From Paenibacillus sp. KS-LC4 (lineage in GTDB: Bacteria > Bacillota > Bacilli > Paenibacillales > Paenibacillaceae), in NCBI RefSeq assembly GCF_036894955.1, contig NZ_CP145905.1, positions 3,242,501 through 3,306,500 of the forward strand: DNA of 64,000 nucleotides. Direction: 5' to 3'. Position numbers and translations under genes: made by a program. Below are positions 1-9,016 of this stretch, piece by piece. The first letter of the stretch is position 1. The number at the start of each line of letters is the position of its first letter. The notes beneath the pieces are model-generated. The model was not told the DNA's origin, searched no databases, and saw only the letters and a program-made list of their open reading frames with translations.

Positions 1-882
1 AAGCGTCTCGAAAGGCTCGTCTGTTACAAAGCCTGGACCGTCGGTGGCCAATTCGAACAAAATGCCATTCGGCTCGCGGAAATATAACGAACGGAAGTAG
101 TAGCGTTCCACAAAGCCTGAGTTTTGCAAGCCCGCCTTATTCAATACGTCGATCCACGCCATAAGCTCTTCCTTATCCTCTACGCGGAAAGCAACATGGT
201 GAACACCGCCTTTGCCAAGGCCAGCAAACGATAAGTCGCTGCGCGGCTCTACCTGCACTTCAGAGCCAGAGCCACCCTCATGAGCCTGCATAATGATAAT
301 ATCGTCCTGTCCTTCGACGAGAGCAGGAACACGCCCTGTCTCTTCGAAGCCGAGCAGCTTGAGAGCGGCAACAGTTGAATCAGGCTTGCGAACAGTCAGT
401 TTAACAGGGCCGAGACCTGTAATCCCGTATTCTACCGGCACGGGGCTGCGGTCCCAAGGTATACCGGCAGCAACACCACTGTTCGTTTCATCCGATACAA
501 GGGCAAGCTGCTGTTTTTCTGGATCTTCAAAAAAGATAACGTTGCGATTTGCAAACGACTTAATTTCTGAATGTTTAACCTCATGCTCGTCAAAGCGCTG
601 AAGCCAATATTCCAGCGCCTTGTCGCTCGCAACCCGCAGCGACGTGCCGGAGATGCTGCTTACGCCAGGACGGTTGTTTCCAATGTTAGGAAAGTCAAAA
701 AAAGTCAACTCCGTACCCGGATTGCCTCTTTCATCGCCATAAAAGAGATGGTAAGCGGATGTGTCGTCCTGATTTACAGTTTTTTTAATCAGTCGCATGC
801 CAAGCACCTGCGTATAGAAGTTGTAGTTTAAGGATACGCTGCCTGTCATAGCAGATAGATGATGGATTCCTTTTACGTTCAT
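1..882 (-). CDS. Ring-cleaving dioxygenase, glyoxalase/VOC family (3' end outside window)
   Basis: Two tandem VOC (glyoxalase/bleomycin-resistance) modules are visible. The first starts GIHHLSAMTG a few residues from the N-terminus and the second starts GVHHVAFRVEDKEEL; both have the His at the start that binds a divalent metal in this family. The late GILFELATDGPGF segment supplies the usual metal-binding Glu. This layout matches the MhqA/MhqO-type ring-cleaving dioxygenases of Bacillus, which act on hydroquinones or catechol-like aromatics (family knowledge). The ATG at 882 has an AAAGGGTG ribosome site. 294 residues are inside the window, so roughly the last 20 are missing. The gene is alone on its strand. 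The exact aromatic substrate cannot be read from the sequence. Confidence 0.85.
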   Translation of the reverse strand, partial: MNVKGIHHLSAMTGSVSLNYNFYTQVLGMRLIKKTVNQDDTSAYHLFYGDERGNPGTELTFFDFPNIGNNRPGVSSISGTSLRVASDKALEYWLQRFDEHEVKHSEIKSFANRNVIFFEDPEKQQLALVSDETNSGVAAGIPWDRSPVPVEYGITGLGPVKLTVRKPDSTVAALKLLGFEETGRVPALVEGQDDIIIMQAHEGGSGSEVQVEPRSDLSFAGLGKGGVHHVAFRVEDKEELMAWIDVLNKAGLQNSGFVERYYFRSLYFREPNGILFELATDGPGFVTDEPFETL

Positions 883-908
883 AATAAACACCCTTTCGAT
901 TCATATTG

Positions 909-944
909 TAACTTTATATTTGTAAGTATATAACCTTTAAGTTA
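909..944. promoter_or_regulatory. Inverted repeat in the dioxygenase promoter region
   Basis: TAACTT (909-914) and AAGTTA (939-944) form an inverted pair around an AT-rich core containing TTTGTAAGTATA, about 30-60 bp upstream of the dioxygenase start. MhqR and DUF24-type repressors control such genes in Bacillus. The arms are short, so this is only a candidate operator. Confidence 0.25.
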
Positions 945-996
945 GAAAAGCAAGTCTTCCCCGTTGTTCTTGCCAGCTAGCCGATACACACGCCAG

Positions 997-1031
997 AAAG
1001 CCAGAGCTGCACATTCGCATGCTCTGGCTTT
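997..1031 (-). terminator. Hairpin downstream of the 26-residue peptide gene
   Basis: AAAGCCAGAGC (997-1007) pairs exactly with GCTCTGGCTTT (1021-1031) around a 13-base loop. It lies 25 bp past the stop of the small peptide gene. The U-tract is weak on both strands, so termination may be partial or bidirectional. Confidence 0.55.
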
Positions 1032-1055
1032 CCTTCCTCCATAAGCTTTATGCTT

Positions 1056-1136
1056 TCAGGAGTCTCCCGATTTGTTCGCCAGCCCGATGATCATGATGAC
1101 AAGCACGAGTAATTGAATGAGTAGCTCAGCGCTCAT
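1056..1136 (-). CDS. 26-residue hydrophobic peptide (possible type I toxin or small membrane protein)
   Basis: A short ORF reads MSAELLIQLLVLVIMIIGLA followed by NKSGDS and a TGA stop. One hydrophobic span (residues 4-20) is followed by a short polar tail. The start is supported by GGAGGT six bases upstream; the in-frame ATG two codons earlier abuts the GGAGGT and is unlikely. A candidate promoter (1214-1243) and a hairpin (997-1031) frame it as an independent small transcript. Size and topology resemble the single-span peptides of Bacillus type I toxin-antitoxin systems and holin-like toxins, but no residue identity proves it and no antisense RNA promoter was recognised. It could equally be a regulatory membrane micropeptide. 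Confidence 0.5.
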   Translation of the reverse strand: MSAELLIQLLVLVIMIIGLANKSGDS

Positions 1137-1213
1137 TTTCATACCTCCATTGCTGTTCAAAATGCTCCTTCGTTCCGGCTTCTCCTCTTCAAGTGGCTTG
1201 AAAATTCGCTCCC

Positions 1214-1243
1214 ACTATATAGGTATGCGGCAGCTTTGTCCAA
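1214..1243 (-). promoter_or_regulatory. Candidate sigma-A promoter for the 26-residue peptide
   Basis: Reading the minus strand, TTGGAC (1238-1243) and TATAGT (1214-1219) are separated by 18 bp, about 80 bp upstream of the peptide start. Both boxes are one mismatch from consensus. Confidence 0.35.
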
Positions 1244-1334
1244 TATGTCTCCTTGCCAACAGCAAAAATCCACTATAAGCGAACTAAACATGGATAATTT
1301 ATCCTTTTCTACAGTTCTGTCGTAAAATTTTAGT

Positions 1335-1353
1335 AAAAATGATTATCATCTTA
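1335..1353. promoter_or_regulatory. Fur-box-like palindrome upstream of the chemoreceptor
   Basis: The core AATGATTATCAT (1338-1349) matches the inner part of the Fur consensus GATAATGATNATCATTATC; the outer arms are weaker. It lies about 90 bp before the chemoreceptor start. The rest of 1143-1441 is AT-rich, with no further gene that I can support. Confidence 0.4.
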
Positions 1354-1441
1354 TTATTACTCTTAAAATTACAAAATGATTTGACGATATAGTCCTTAAG
1401 TAACAGATTCACAAATTTACTAATTCTGTAGGGGTGATTGA

Positions 1442-3421
1442 ATGAAACTCAAAATGAAATTAATGTTGATGTTCGTGATAACGGTTATTTTTGCAGCCAC
1501 CCCACTAGTCTCAGTTGGGCTTTATCACATGGATAAACAGGCTTCCCGCGGGGTAGATGCCCAGCTCGTAGGCACGATGGCTTCCGCTGCTAACCAATTG
1601 GACTCCTGGCTAAGCAGCAATGCGAAAGTAGTTGAAACGCTCGGCTTTGTTATTCAGGAGGGCATTCCAGACGGCGAGCTGACTGAAAATTATTTTTCAA
1701 TTATGAAACTTGGCACGAATAAAGAAAGCATGTCCGACTTTTACTTTGGCTTCGAATCGGATGGCACATTTATGAATGGCTCTGACTGGACACCAGATGC
1801 GGATTATGATCCTCGCCAGCGGCCATGGTATGTGGAGGCAAAGCAGGCCAACAAACTCATCTTTTCCGATCCGTACCAAGACATGATGTCCAAACAATAT
1901 GCTGTATCCATTGCGATGCCGGTAAACAGCCAAAATGGCGGTATTAAAGGCATCGTTGCTGGTGACCTCCTGCTTTCGACCATTACGGAAACGGTAGGTA
2001 AAATCAATTTGGACGGGCTCGGCTATGCGTTTTTGCTGGATAAGAAGGGCATGATTTTAGCTCATCCTGATGAACAGCAGGTCAATACGTCCGCTGCGGA
2101 CAATATCGAGCTGAAGCCACTGCTTGCAGACATGCAAGCCAATGAAAGCGGCCAGCAGTCCTTCAGCTTCGATGGTGAAAGCTATTTGCTTTACTACAAC
2201 GAAATACCAAGCACCGGCTGGATTGTAGGCTCAGTCATCTCGGAAAAGCTTGCTTTTGCTGATTATTTCAAGCTCCGCAATCAATATATAATCATTATTT
2301 TAGCTACCTTGCTTATTGTCATGGCTGCCGCTTACTTTATTGCTACACAATTCGCCAAGCCGCTGCACAGGCTGCGGGCGACGTCCCAGCAAATGTCGGA
2401 AGGCGACTTTACGGGCAGGGTTTCTATTAAAGGCAAGGATGAATTTGCTGAGCTGGGCACAGCCTTTAATCTCATGTCCGATAAATTAAGCGCTCTGCTC
2501 AAGCAGGTAACGGAGGCTGCGGGTCAGGTTCACAGCGTCTCCATCGAAATGGACGAACATACGAATAATACGCAGCGGATATCTCAGCAAATTTCCTTGG
2601 CTACAGAAGAGCTGGCCAAAGGCTCCAGCTCGCAAGCCGATTCCGTCTATGCAGGCTCAGAGCGCCTGTCTGAAATGAGTGAATCGGCCCGAGGCATCAG
2701 CCACAGTGTGGAACAATCCGTTGCGATGATGAATGAAGCAGGAATGGCGATGGAGGAAGGTCTGCAGGCCGTGGAGCAGCAGGTAAAGCTTGCAGCAGAC
2801 AATCGTAAGTCGATAGATAGCGTTGGCGAGTCTATCGCCCTGCTTGCCGATAAATCGCAAAAAATTGAAGTCATCGTTGGTGTTATTCGCGGCATCGCCT
2901 CCCAAACCAATTTGCTTGCCTTGAATGCAGCGATTGAAGCAGCACGTGCCGGAGAAAATGGACGCGGGTTTGCGGTGGTGGCAGACGAGGTTAGGAAGCT
3001 TGCTGAGCAGTCTGCTGGCTCCGCTGGAGACATCATTGTACTGCTGGACGAAATTCAAGCAGCAAGCCGTCAGAGCGTAAGCGAGGTGTCCCATGCAGAG
3101 GGTTTTGTGGAGCAGCAGGTAACAGCGGTAAATGAGACGCGAGATTCATTCGAGCGGATTAGGCAATCCATGGATGGTATTGGCAGCCACATTAGATCCG
3201 TCTCCGTCTCGACAGCGGAGCTTGATGATAATGCCGGCAAAATTTCTGAAGTCATTGCAAGTGTTGCCGCCATGTCTCAGCAAAGCGCGGCTTCGACGGA
3301 AGAAGTTGCTTCCTCTACGCAGGAGCAGTTTGAGTTTATTTCGAATATTTCCGAACGTTCGAATGAGCTTGCACAGCATGCCAATACTTTGTTTGAAGAA
3401 GTGAAAAAGTTTAGAATTTAA
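1442..3421 (+). CDS. Methyl-accepting chemotaxis protein with dCache sensor
   Basis: A 659-residue transmembrane chemoreceptor. TM1 covers about residues 7-27. An extracellular Cache-type sensor follows (about 35-275) with the typical [11 protein letters not shown] motif. TM2 is at about 280-302, then a HAMP domain ([20 protein letters not shown]). The long cytoplasmic coiled coil carries the conserved signalling tip, with [20 protein letters not shown] followed by [19 protein letters not shown], which contacts CheA and CheW. The protein ends FEEVKKFRI with no CheR/CheB tether pentapeptide. dCache receptors of this class usually bind amino acids or organic acids, but the ligand cannot be read here. 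The start ATG follows AGGGGTGATTGA. The gene is monocistronic, closed by a strong hairpin, with a Fur-like site upstream. Confidence 0.93.
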   Translation: MKLKMKLMLMFVITVIFAATPLVSVGLYHMDKQASRGVDAQLVGTMASAANQLDSWLSSNAKVVETLGFVIQEGIPDGELTENYFSIMKLGTNKESMSDFYFGFESDGTFMNGSDWTPDADYDPRQRPWYVEAKQANKLIFSDPYQDMMSKQYAVSIAMPVNSQNGGIKGIVAGDLLLSTITETVGKINLDGLGYAFLLDKKGMILAHPDEQQVNTSAADNIELKPLLADMQANESGQQSFSFDGESYLLYYNEIPSTGWIVGSVISEKLAFADYFKLRNQYIIIILATLLIVMAAAYFIATQFAKPLHRLRATSQQMSEGDFTGRVSIKGKDEFAELGTAFNLMSDKLSALLKQVTEAAGQVHSVSIEMDEHTNNTQRISQQISLATEELAKGSSSQADSVYAGSERLSEMSESARGISHSVEQSVAMMNEAGMAMEEGLQAVEQQVKLAADNRKSIDSVGESIALLADKSQKIEVIVGVIRGIASQTNLLALNAAIEAARAGENGRGFAVVADEVRKLAEQSAGSAGDIIVLLDEIQAASRQSVSEVSHAEGFVEQQVTAVNETRDSFERIRQSMDGIGSHIRSVSVSTAELDDNAGKISEVIASVAAMSQQSAASTEEVASSTQEQFEFISNISERSNELAQHANTLFEEVKKFRI

Positions 3422-3450
3422 CGAGCATCAAGCGCCATAGCTTTATATAA

Positions 3451-3504
3451 AAAGAAGCCTGAGGAGGCCGCCACCATCATGTGACGGCCTTCCCAGGCTT
3501 CTTT
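3451..3504. terminator. Bidirectional terminator between the chemoreceptor and TPP enzyme genes
   Basis: AAAGAAGCCTG (3451-3461) pairs with CAGGCTTCTTT (3494-3504), with a second inner stem GGAGGCCG/CGGCCTTCC. It lies between two convergent genes, and the arms provide A/U-rich flanks in both directions. Confidence 0.75.
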
Positions 3505-3534
3505 GCTATAATAGCTGGCTTCTTAGTTGAAGCT

Positions 3535-5217
3535 TTAATATGTCGCCCCTTGCAAAAACTTTACTCGTTCGCCCATTGGCGGAATTTCATTGCCATCAAC
3601 GACTATCTCTACGACCAGAGGTCCACTTACGCCTTCGGCAAACCACTGCTGAATATGCTCGGCTTGAAGCTGATCCACTGACCCCACTTGCATATGGCGA
3701 ACGCCAAGCGACTCGGCGACTGCTGCAATGCTGACGCGCTGCTGCGAGAAATCGCTGAGACAGCGCTCGTATTGCAGCATATGACCATGATAGACCATGC
3801 CGAGACGAGCGTTGTTAATGACAACGAAAACGATTGGCAAGCCGTATTCCTTAGCTGTTATGACTTCCAATCCATGCATGAAAAAGCAGCCGTCCCCCGT
3901 TATGCAGAGGACTGGGCGCTCTGGCTCTGCGAGCTGTGCACCTAACGAGCCCGCTATGCCTGAGCCCATACCACCAAAATTAATATTGATATCAAATTGC
4001 TGCTGCTCACGAATAAGCAAATTTTGAATGGAATACGTCATGAACTCGCCAATATCAATGTAAAAACGGGTTTGCTCCGGCGCGTGAGCACCAAGCATGC
4101 GAATCGCAGTACGTGTATTCCACGTCTCTCTATCCAAAGCAGCGGCCGCCGCCTCCAAGCGGGCAAAATACAGCTGCTCTAGCCGCATTTTCCGCTCTGC
4201 ACTCAAGCCGATTCCTGCCTGTGCAAGCCCTGCGCTCAGCTCGCGCATCACAGGAGCAATTTCTCCATGCAAGGCGAAGTCCGCTTCGTAGCAGCGCCCA
4301 AGCTCCCGCTCATCATAATCGACATGAACGAGCTGCTTGCCTGCCGTCAATCTCGCTTCCCAATTGCAGGTCGCAAGCTCACCAAGGCTTGAGCCCAGTA
4401 CTATAATAAGCTTATGGCCGTTACTGTTTAGAAATTCAATTGCTTTATCATTGCCGGAAAGGCCATAGACGCCAAGCGATTGTGGATGGTCTTCAGGGAA
4501 AGCTCCTTTTCCACGGGGTGTCGTGGCAACCATCCATCCTGTCTGCTCCGCAAACGCGAGTACTTCATCCTTTGCGCTTTTCGCTCCATGACCAAGTAAT
4601 AAGGCCCCTCGCTCACCAGCTTGCAGCACCGCTTCCAATGTCGCATCTATAAGCATTTTGTCTACTGGAGCCAGCCGCTCCTGTAGCAATGGCAGCTCAG
4701 GCAGCACTATATCGCCTATATCGTGCATCTGAATGTCAATCGGTATGGACAAATGCACCGGTCCTGGAACCCCGCTAATCGCCGTCCAATACGCCTCGGC
4801 AATTGCTCCGGGCAGTTCTTCAGCAGTCATGACCATTCGGCTAAGCTTCGTAACAGGTGCAAAAATCGGATCAGCTCCGAGCTCCTGTGCGCCTCCTTTG
4901 CCGTGCCTAGACAACGGCACAGAGCCGGTGATAAAGATGACTGGCAGCTTCTCTTTCCAGGCATTGGCGGCTGGTGTCACCAAATTCGTAGCACCCGGTC
5001 CGCTGGAGCCTACGCATACCGACGGCATGCCGGTGATGCGTGTATAAGCTGCCGCCATATAGCCAGAGCTCGTCTCATGCTTGGCTACTACTGCCTGCAG
5101 CTCTGGCAAATCATATAAACAATCATAAAGGGCATTTATCGAGCCAGCAGGAATGCCAAATATATATTTTACTCCCTGTTTGATTAAAAAGCGCATACCC
5201 GCTTCGATAGCACGCAT
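3535..5217 (-). CDS. Thiamine-diphosphate-dependent enzyme, acetolactate synthase large-subunit-like
   Basis: 560 residues with the three-domain POX/ALS fold. The N-terminal pyrimidine domain has the catalytic Glu48 in AKHETSS and the SSGPGATNLVTP motif. The C-terminal domain has the thiamine diphosphate/Mg motif starting GDGCFFMHGLE and ending VINN, with the usual spacing. Family members join or decarboxylate 2-oxo acids (acetolactate synthase, sulfoacetaldehyde acetyltransferase, benzoylformate decarboxylase and others); the substrate is not evident. No regulatory subunit (ilvN-like) and no ilv gene is nearby, so biosynthetic branched-chain ALS is unlikely. The start codon overlaps the upstream histidine kinase stop (TAATG), so translation is coupled to a c-di-GMP signalling operon, which is unusual for this family. 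Confidence 0.85.
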   Translation of the reverse strand: MRAIEAGMRFLIKQGVKYIFGIPAGSINALYDCLYDLPELQAVVAKHETSSGYMAAAYTRITGMPSVCVGSSGPGATNLVTPAANAWKEKLPVIFITGSVPLSRHGKGGAQELGADPIFAPVTKLSRMVMTAEELPGAIAEAYWTAISGVPGPVHLSIPIDIQMHDIGDIVLPELPLLQERLAPVDKMLIDATLEAVLQAGERGALLLGHGAKSAKDEVLAFAEQTGWMVATTPRGKGAFPEDHPQSLGVYGLSGNDKAIEFLNSNGHKLIIVLGSSLGELATCNWEARLTAGKQLVHVDYDERELGRCYEADFALHGEIAPVMRELSAGLAQAGIGLSAERKMRLEQLYFARLEAAAAALDRETWNTRTAIRMLGAHAPEQTRFYIDIGEFMTYSIQNLLIREQQQFDININFGGMGSGIAGSLGAQLAEPERPVLCITGDGCFFMHGLEVITAKEYGLPIVFVVINNARLGMVYHGHMLQYERCLSDFSQQRVSIAAVAESLGVRHMQVGSVDQLQAEHIQQWFAEGVSGPLVVEIVVDGNEIPPMGERVKFLQGATY

Positions 5218-7016
5218 TATCTCTGCCCCCTTTTTGGCAGTACAAACGTAAATATAGAGCCTGCTCCTTCATTGCTATTAAACCATATTTGACCGCCATG
5301 CAGCTCAATTAGCTGCTTGGAGATAGCAAGACCCAGCCCCGTACCATTAATTTGATTATTAACCTGATAAAATTTCGTGAAAATGTTTTTTTGCTTCTCT
5401 AACGGTATGCCGATGCCATTGTCGCAAACCTCCAGCTTTAAATGATCATCGTCGGAGGATGCGCGAATCGTAATTTGCCCTTGCTGTGGCGTAAATTTCA
5501 CCGAATTGGACAGCAAATTCAGCAATATTTGCAAAATCCGTTCCCGATCCGCCTGAATAATCATATCCGCCGTCTCTTCGATTTCGATTGCCAAGTTGAT
5601 TTTCTTCTTATTGACCAGCGATTGAACGATGCGCGCGGCCTCGCGAATTAAATCATTAAAATCAACAACCTTATAGCAGAGCTCAAATTTCCCATTTTCC
5701 ATCTTGGCAAAATCAAGCAGCTCATTTACCTGGTTCAATAAACGCTCAATGGACCGGCCTGCCGTATCGAGCAAATCATGCTGCGCATCGTTTAATTGCC
5801 CAAGGAGCCCTTTGCCCAATATATCGACGGTCCCCTTGATTGCAGTGATTGGCGTTCTCAGTTCATGGGACAGCGTTGCAATGAAATCGTTTTTGAGCTC
5901 GTTTAAGTATTCCAGCTCCTTAACAAGCCCCTCCAGCTTAAAATTCGCCTGCTGCAGCTCCATCGAGCGTTCACTTACTGCCTGATCCAAATGCTCCGTA
6001 TGCAGCGCATTAGACAAAGCTGTAGCTGTTACATCGGCAATAGAATGGCAAAACTCTATTTTGCCCTCCTCGTACTCTGTAGGCTTATGAATGGATGGAA
6101 TCGCAATAATACCAAATACGCTGCCCTTTGCCACTAGCGGAATAGCGAGCAAGCTTTTAATTCCGAACATCTCACATGCTTTATGATTAGGGCGCTCGTC
6201 CGCATAAACGTCTGGAATGAAGATCGCCCGTTTGTGCATAATGACCTCGTAAAACAGCTTGTCATTGTCGATGCTTAGCTTGATTACATCACGATGCTTC
6301 CCTCGCCAGTCCTCTTCCTTTACATTCAGAGAAGACAGATGGAAAGGCTCGACCGTCCGATCCTTCTCATTAAACAAATGAATGGCAACATCATCCGAGC
6401 CGCTGGCACGCTGCATATAATAAAAGCAGGTTTTTAATACTTCACGGACGGACAGCGACTTGGACAGCGATTTCGTTGCATCCAGCAGCAATTGCTGCTT
6501 CTCCAGCAGCTCTTGCGACTGCTCGAACATTTGCAAATTGCGAATCGCTACGCTTGCCATATTGACGAATGCTTCTGTTACGTCCATCTGCTCCTGTGTT
6601 AAATTCATTGGCTTGCCAAAGTCATGGACGAACACAAGTCCGAATATTTTATCATCGACAATAACCGGAATCCCCAAAATCGACTTGATGCTCAGCAGAT
6701 TCTTTTTCGTATCGTCAATGCGATTGTCTTTGCTCGTATCAGGAATATAGCCAATCGTACGATTTTCCATAATATCGTGTACGAATGCATCCTCCGATGG
6801 ATCAATAATTAGCTCGGTTATATCAACGGGCATTTTGTTGCCTTTGTAGCCCTTGTACGTTCCATTTGGCTGCTTTAGAAAAAAGCCAACAAGGTCGGCC
6901 TGAGTAATTTCACTTGCTATTGCATCAACGAACACTTGCAAAATTTCAGACTGCTCATATTGCGAATTGATAATTTTGGTCATATGAAAAAGCTTCTTGA
7001 AGCTCTTTAATTCCAT
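5217..7016 (-). CDS. Soluble GAF-GAF hybrid-free sensor histidine kinase
   Basis: 599 residues with no transmembrane segment, so cytoplasmic. Two GAF domains occupy about residues 15-165 and 185-345 and probably bind a small ligand or sense redox. A short coiled coil leads into a HisKA domain with the phospho-acceptor His384 in ATLSHELRTPITAIKG. The HATPase domain shows the N box, DNGIGIP and GTGLGLAISKQLIELHGG. It sits between the REC-GGDEF gene (27 bp upstream) and the TPP enzyme (stop/start overlap). The natural partner is the REC domain of the neighbouring cyclase (inference from the operon). ATG at 7016 is preferred over the in-frame GTG at 7019; the ribosome site is weak. Confidence 0.9.
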   Translation of the reverse strand: MELKSFKKLFHMTKIINSQYEQSEILQVFVDAIASEITQADLVGFFLKQPNGTYKGYKGNKMPVDITELIIDPSEDAFVHDIMENRTIGYIPDTSKDNRIDDTKKNLLSIKSILGIPVIVDDKIFGLVFVHDFGKPMNLTQEQMDVTEAFVNMASVAIRNLQMFEQSQELLEKQQLLLDATKSLSKSLSVREVLKTCFYYMQRASGSDDVAIHLFNEKDRTVEPFHLSSLNVKEEDWRGKHRDVIKLSIDNDKLFYEVIMHKRAIFIPDVYADERPNHKACEMFGIKSLLAIPLVAKGSVFGIIAIPSIHKPTEYEEGKIEFCHSIADVTATALSNALHTEHLDQAVSERSMELQQANFKLEGLVKELEYLNELKNDFIATLSHELRTPITAIKGTVDILGKGLLGQLNDAQHDLLDTAGRSIERLLNQVNELLDFAKMENGKFELCYKVVDFNDLIREAARIVQSLVNKKKINLAIEIEETADMIIQADRERILQILLNLLSNSVKFTPQQGQITIRASSDDDHLKLEVCDNGIGIPLEKQKNIFTKFYQVNNQINGTGLGLAISKQLIELHGGQIWFNSNEGAGSIFTFVLPKRGQR

Positions 7017-7043
7017 CACTTCACATCATCCATTCATCGTAGA

Positions 7044-7934
7044 TTAATTCACTGTTATTTGGTGCCTGCCGCCTCGTTTCGAGCCTAATAATGCAGAGTC
7101 CGCTTGCGATATCATCTGATGAAGGGTACTGGAGTCTAAGCTGTGAGATACTCCGATGCTGACGGAAACCTGAATCTGCTTTTGGGAACAATGGCCGACC
7201 TGCATTTGATCCACGGCGGCAATAATGGCTTCTGCCGCCACGAGCGCTGCCTCCCTATCCTGCAATATAACGAGAAACTCGTCTCCCCCATAACGGAAAG
7301 ACACATGCACATAAGGGGTAAGCACCTGAAAAAGGATGTTTCCAATGTCGCGAAGCGTCTGGTCGCCAATCATATGACCGAAAGTATCGTTAATTGTTTT
7401 AAAATTATCCATGTCAATCATCAGAACGGACTCAAAATGCCTTTCTCCGTCTTTAATTTGCTGGGCTACGACTTCCAAATATGTACGATTGTAAAGTCCC
7501 GTTAGCGCGTCCACATAAGCTAGCTCTGCAAGCTGCTCATTATCCTTTTTCAAGCTCGACAGCTTCATTTTTTGCTGCAAGGCAATCGACACCTTCATCT
7601 CGAGCAAATCGAGATCATAAGGCTTGGTTAAATAATCAAAGGCGCCAAGCTGAAGCCCTTCCAGCATCGCCTTCTTCTGTACATTGGCAGATAGAAAAAT
7701 GATTGGCACGTCAAAATCATCTTTGTCCAGCCAGCGTTTATAAACCTCAAATCCTGACAAATCCGGCATCATCACATCCAGTAAAATCAAGTCCGGCGCA
7801 ACAGCGTCAATCATTTCCACCGCCTGTCTGCCATTCTCGGCTACATAAATATCATAATTCAGCGATGTCAAGAAAACACGGAGTATATGGATGTTGTGAG
7901 GCTCATCGTCGACAATAAAAACCCTCTTGCGCAT
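7044..7934 (-). CDS. Response regulator with GGDEF diguanylate cyclase output (PleD/WspR-like)
   Basis: 296 residues. The receiver domain (1-120) has acidic DDE at 9-11, phospho-acceptor Asp53 in LILLDVMMPD and Lys104 in YLTKPYD. A short helical linker leads to a GGDEF domain (about 135-290) with an intact active-site motif FRYGGDEF (GGDEF at 216-220), so it should condense two GTP into cyclic di-GMP. The inhibitory I-site RxxD expected at 207-210 reads PYVH, so product inhibition through that site is probably lost. The ATG at 7934 follows GGGG at a suitable distance; a TTG four codons upstream is in frame but poorly placed. It is probably activated by the histidine kinase encoded next in the operon. 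Confidence 0.92.
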   Translation of the reverse strand: MRKRVFIVDDEPHNIHILRVFLTSLNYDIYVAENGRQAVEMIDAVAPDLILLDVMMPDLSGFEVYKRWLDKDDFDVPIIFLSANVQKKAMLEGLQLGAFDYLTKPYDLDLLEMKVSIALQQKMKLSSLKKDNEQLAELAYVDALTGLYNRTYLEVVAQQIKDGERHFESVLMIDMDNFKTINDTFGHMIGDQTLRDIGNILFQVLTPYVHVSFRYGGDEFLVILQDREAALVAAEAIIAAVDQMQVGHCSQKQIQVSVSIGVSHSLDSSTLHQMISQADSALLGSKRGGRHQITVN

Positions 7935-7963
7935 ATATGTCCCCAACCCTCTTCACTATAAAA

Positions 7964-9016
7964 TCACTCATCCCAAACCAATCTGTCCATAATCATATGA
8001 TCATCAAGCATTTGCAGAAATGCTTTTACAAGCCGCTCGTCAAACTGCTTCCCTCCGTTGATTTCCAGTTGCCTCCGAACCTCGAAGACAGGAAGGGAAT
8101 GCCGATATACTCTCGTAGAGGTCATCGCGTCGAAGGCGTCTGCCAAGCTGACAATACGCACGAGCAAAGGAATTTCATCCCCGCTGAGACCGTCCGGATA
8201 GCCTTTGCCATCAATTCGCTCATGATGCCAGCGTACGACAGGCAATATTTTCTGAACATCAGGCAAATCCTTGAGCAGCTCGTATCCAATTGCAGGGTGC
8301 TGTTTTATAACCGAAAATTCATCCTCCGTCAGTCGATCAGGCTTAAGCAGTATCGAGTCCGGTATGGCGATTTTTCCAATGTCATGCAGCAGGGCCGATA
8401 TTTTGAGCTGCTCCAATTGCTCAGCATCAACGCCTACTTTGGCGCCCAACAAAGAAGCGTAGAAGGCCACATTATAACAATGATTAAGCGTAAAACCATC
8501 CTTCATCCGCAAGGTGTTGACCAAATTCTCGTAGGATTGCTGCTTCAACACCTGCTTGCGAAAATAAATTTTCTCGATTAACTGTTCCATTTGCATTGTA
8601 ACCATCTTACAGATATGAAGCTGCTCGTCTGTCAATTGGACCTCAGAACGGAAGCATAATAAAATCGTGCCATAGACAGAGCGGTTGAGGTGAAAGGTAT
8701 ATAGCGATTGGAAAGTTGTCATAGACAGGAGTTTAATCGCAGGTTTTGCGCTGCTCATCTTTATACAGAGGCGCATGCCCGAGGACATGTCTGAAAATAA
8801 ATCGGTGTCTATCGCCATTTGCTGCAAAAGCTTCAGATCCGTTTGATTGATTTTGAAAGAATATGGTATAAGCTCATTTCGCCCATTATCGTGCGGCAGC
8901 AACAAACAAATATGCTGGCAACCGATCAATGTCTCCAGGTATTGTCCTAACAACCCAATAGAATCCAAGATCGAATCAGAGTTAATCACACTTTTGAAAA
9001 ATACTGAATTTTGCAT
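7964..9016 (-). CDS. HD-GYP cyclic di-GMP phosphodiesterase
   Basis: 350 residues. The N-terminal half (about 1-150) looks like a degenerate GAF sensor domain. The C-terminal HD-GYP domain has HDIGK at 211-215 and HHERIDGKGYPDGL starting at 264, so the metal-binding and GYP signatures are complete and hydrolysis of cyclic di-GMP to GMP is expected. It is the first gene of the operon: ATG with GAGGT six bases upstream, and 29 bp to the cyclase gene. With the cyclase downstream, the operon encodes both synthesis and breakdown of the same messenger. Confidence 0.92.
   Translation of the reverse strand: MQNSVFFKSVINSDSILDSIGLLGQYLETLIGCQHICLLLPHDNGRNELIPYSFKINQTDLKLLQQMAIDTDLFSDMSSGMRLCIKMSSAKPAIKLLSMTTFQSLYTFHLNRSVYGTILLCFRSEVQLTDEQLHICKMVTMQMEQLIEKIYFRKQVLKQQSYENLVNTLRMKDGFTLNHCYNVAFYASLLGAKVGVDAEQLEQLKISALLHDIGKIAIPDSILLKPDRLTEDEFSVIKQHPAIGYELLKDLPDVQKILPVVRWHHERIDGKGYPDGLSGDEIPLLVRIVSLADAFDAMTSTRVYRHSLPVFEVRRQLEINGGKQFDERLVKAFLQMLDDHMIMDRLVWDE

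Noticed and set aside
3535-5217. Branched-chain amino acid acetolactate synthase (IlvB)
   Set aside because: No IlvN subunit or ilv gene nearby, and the operon context is signalling.
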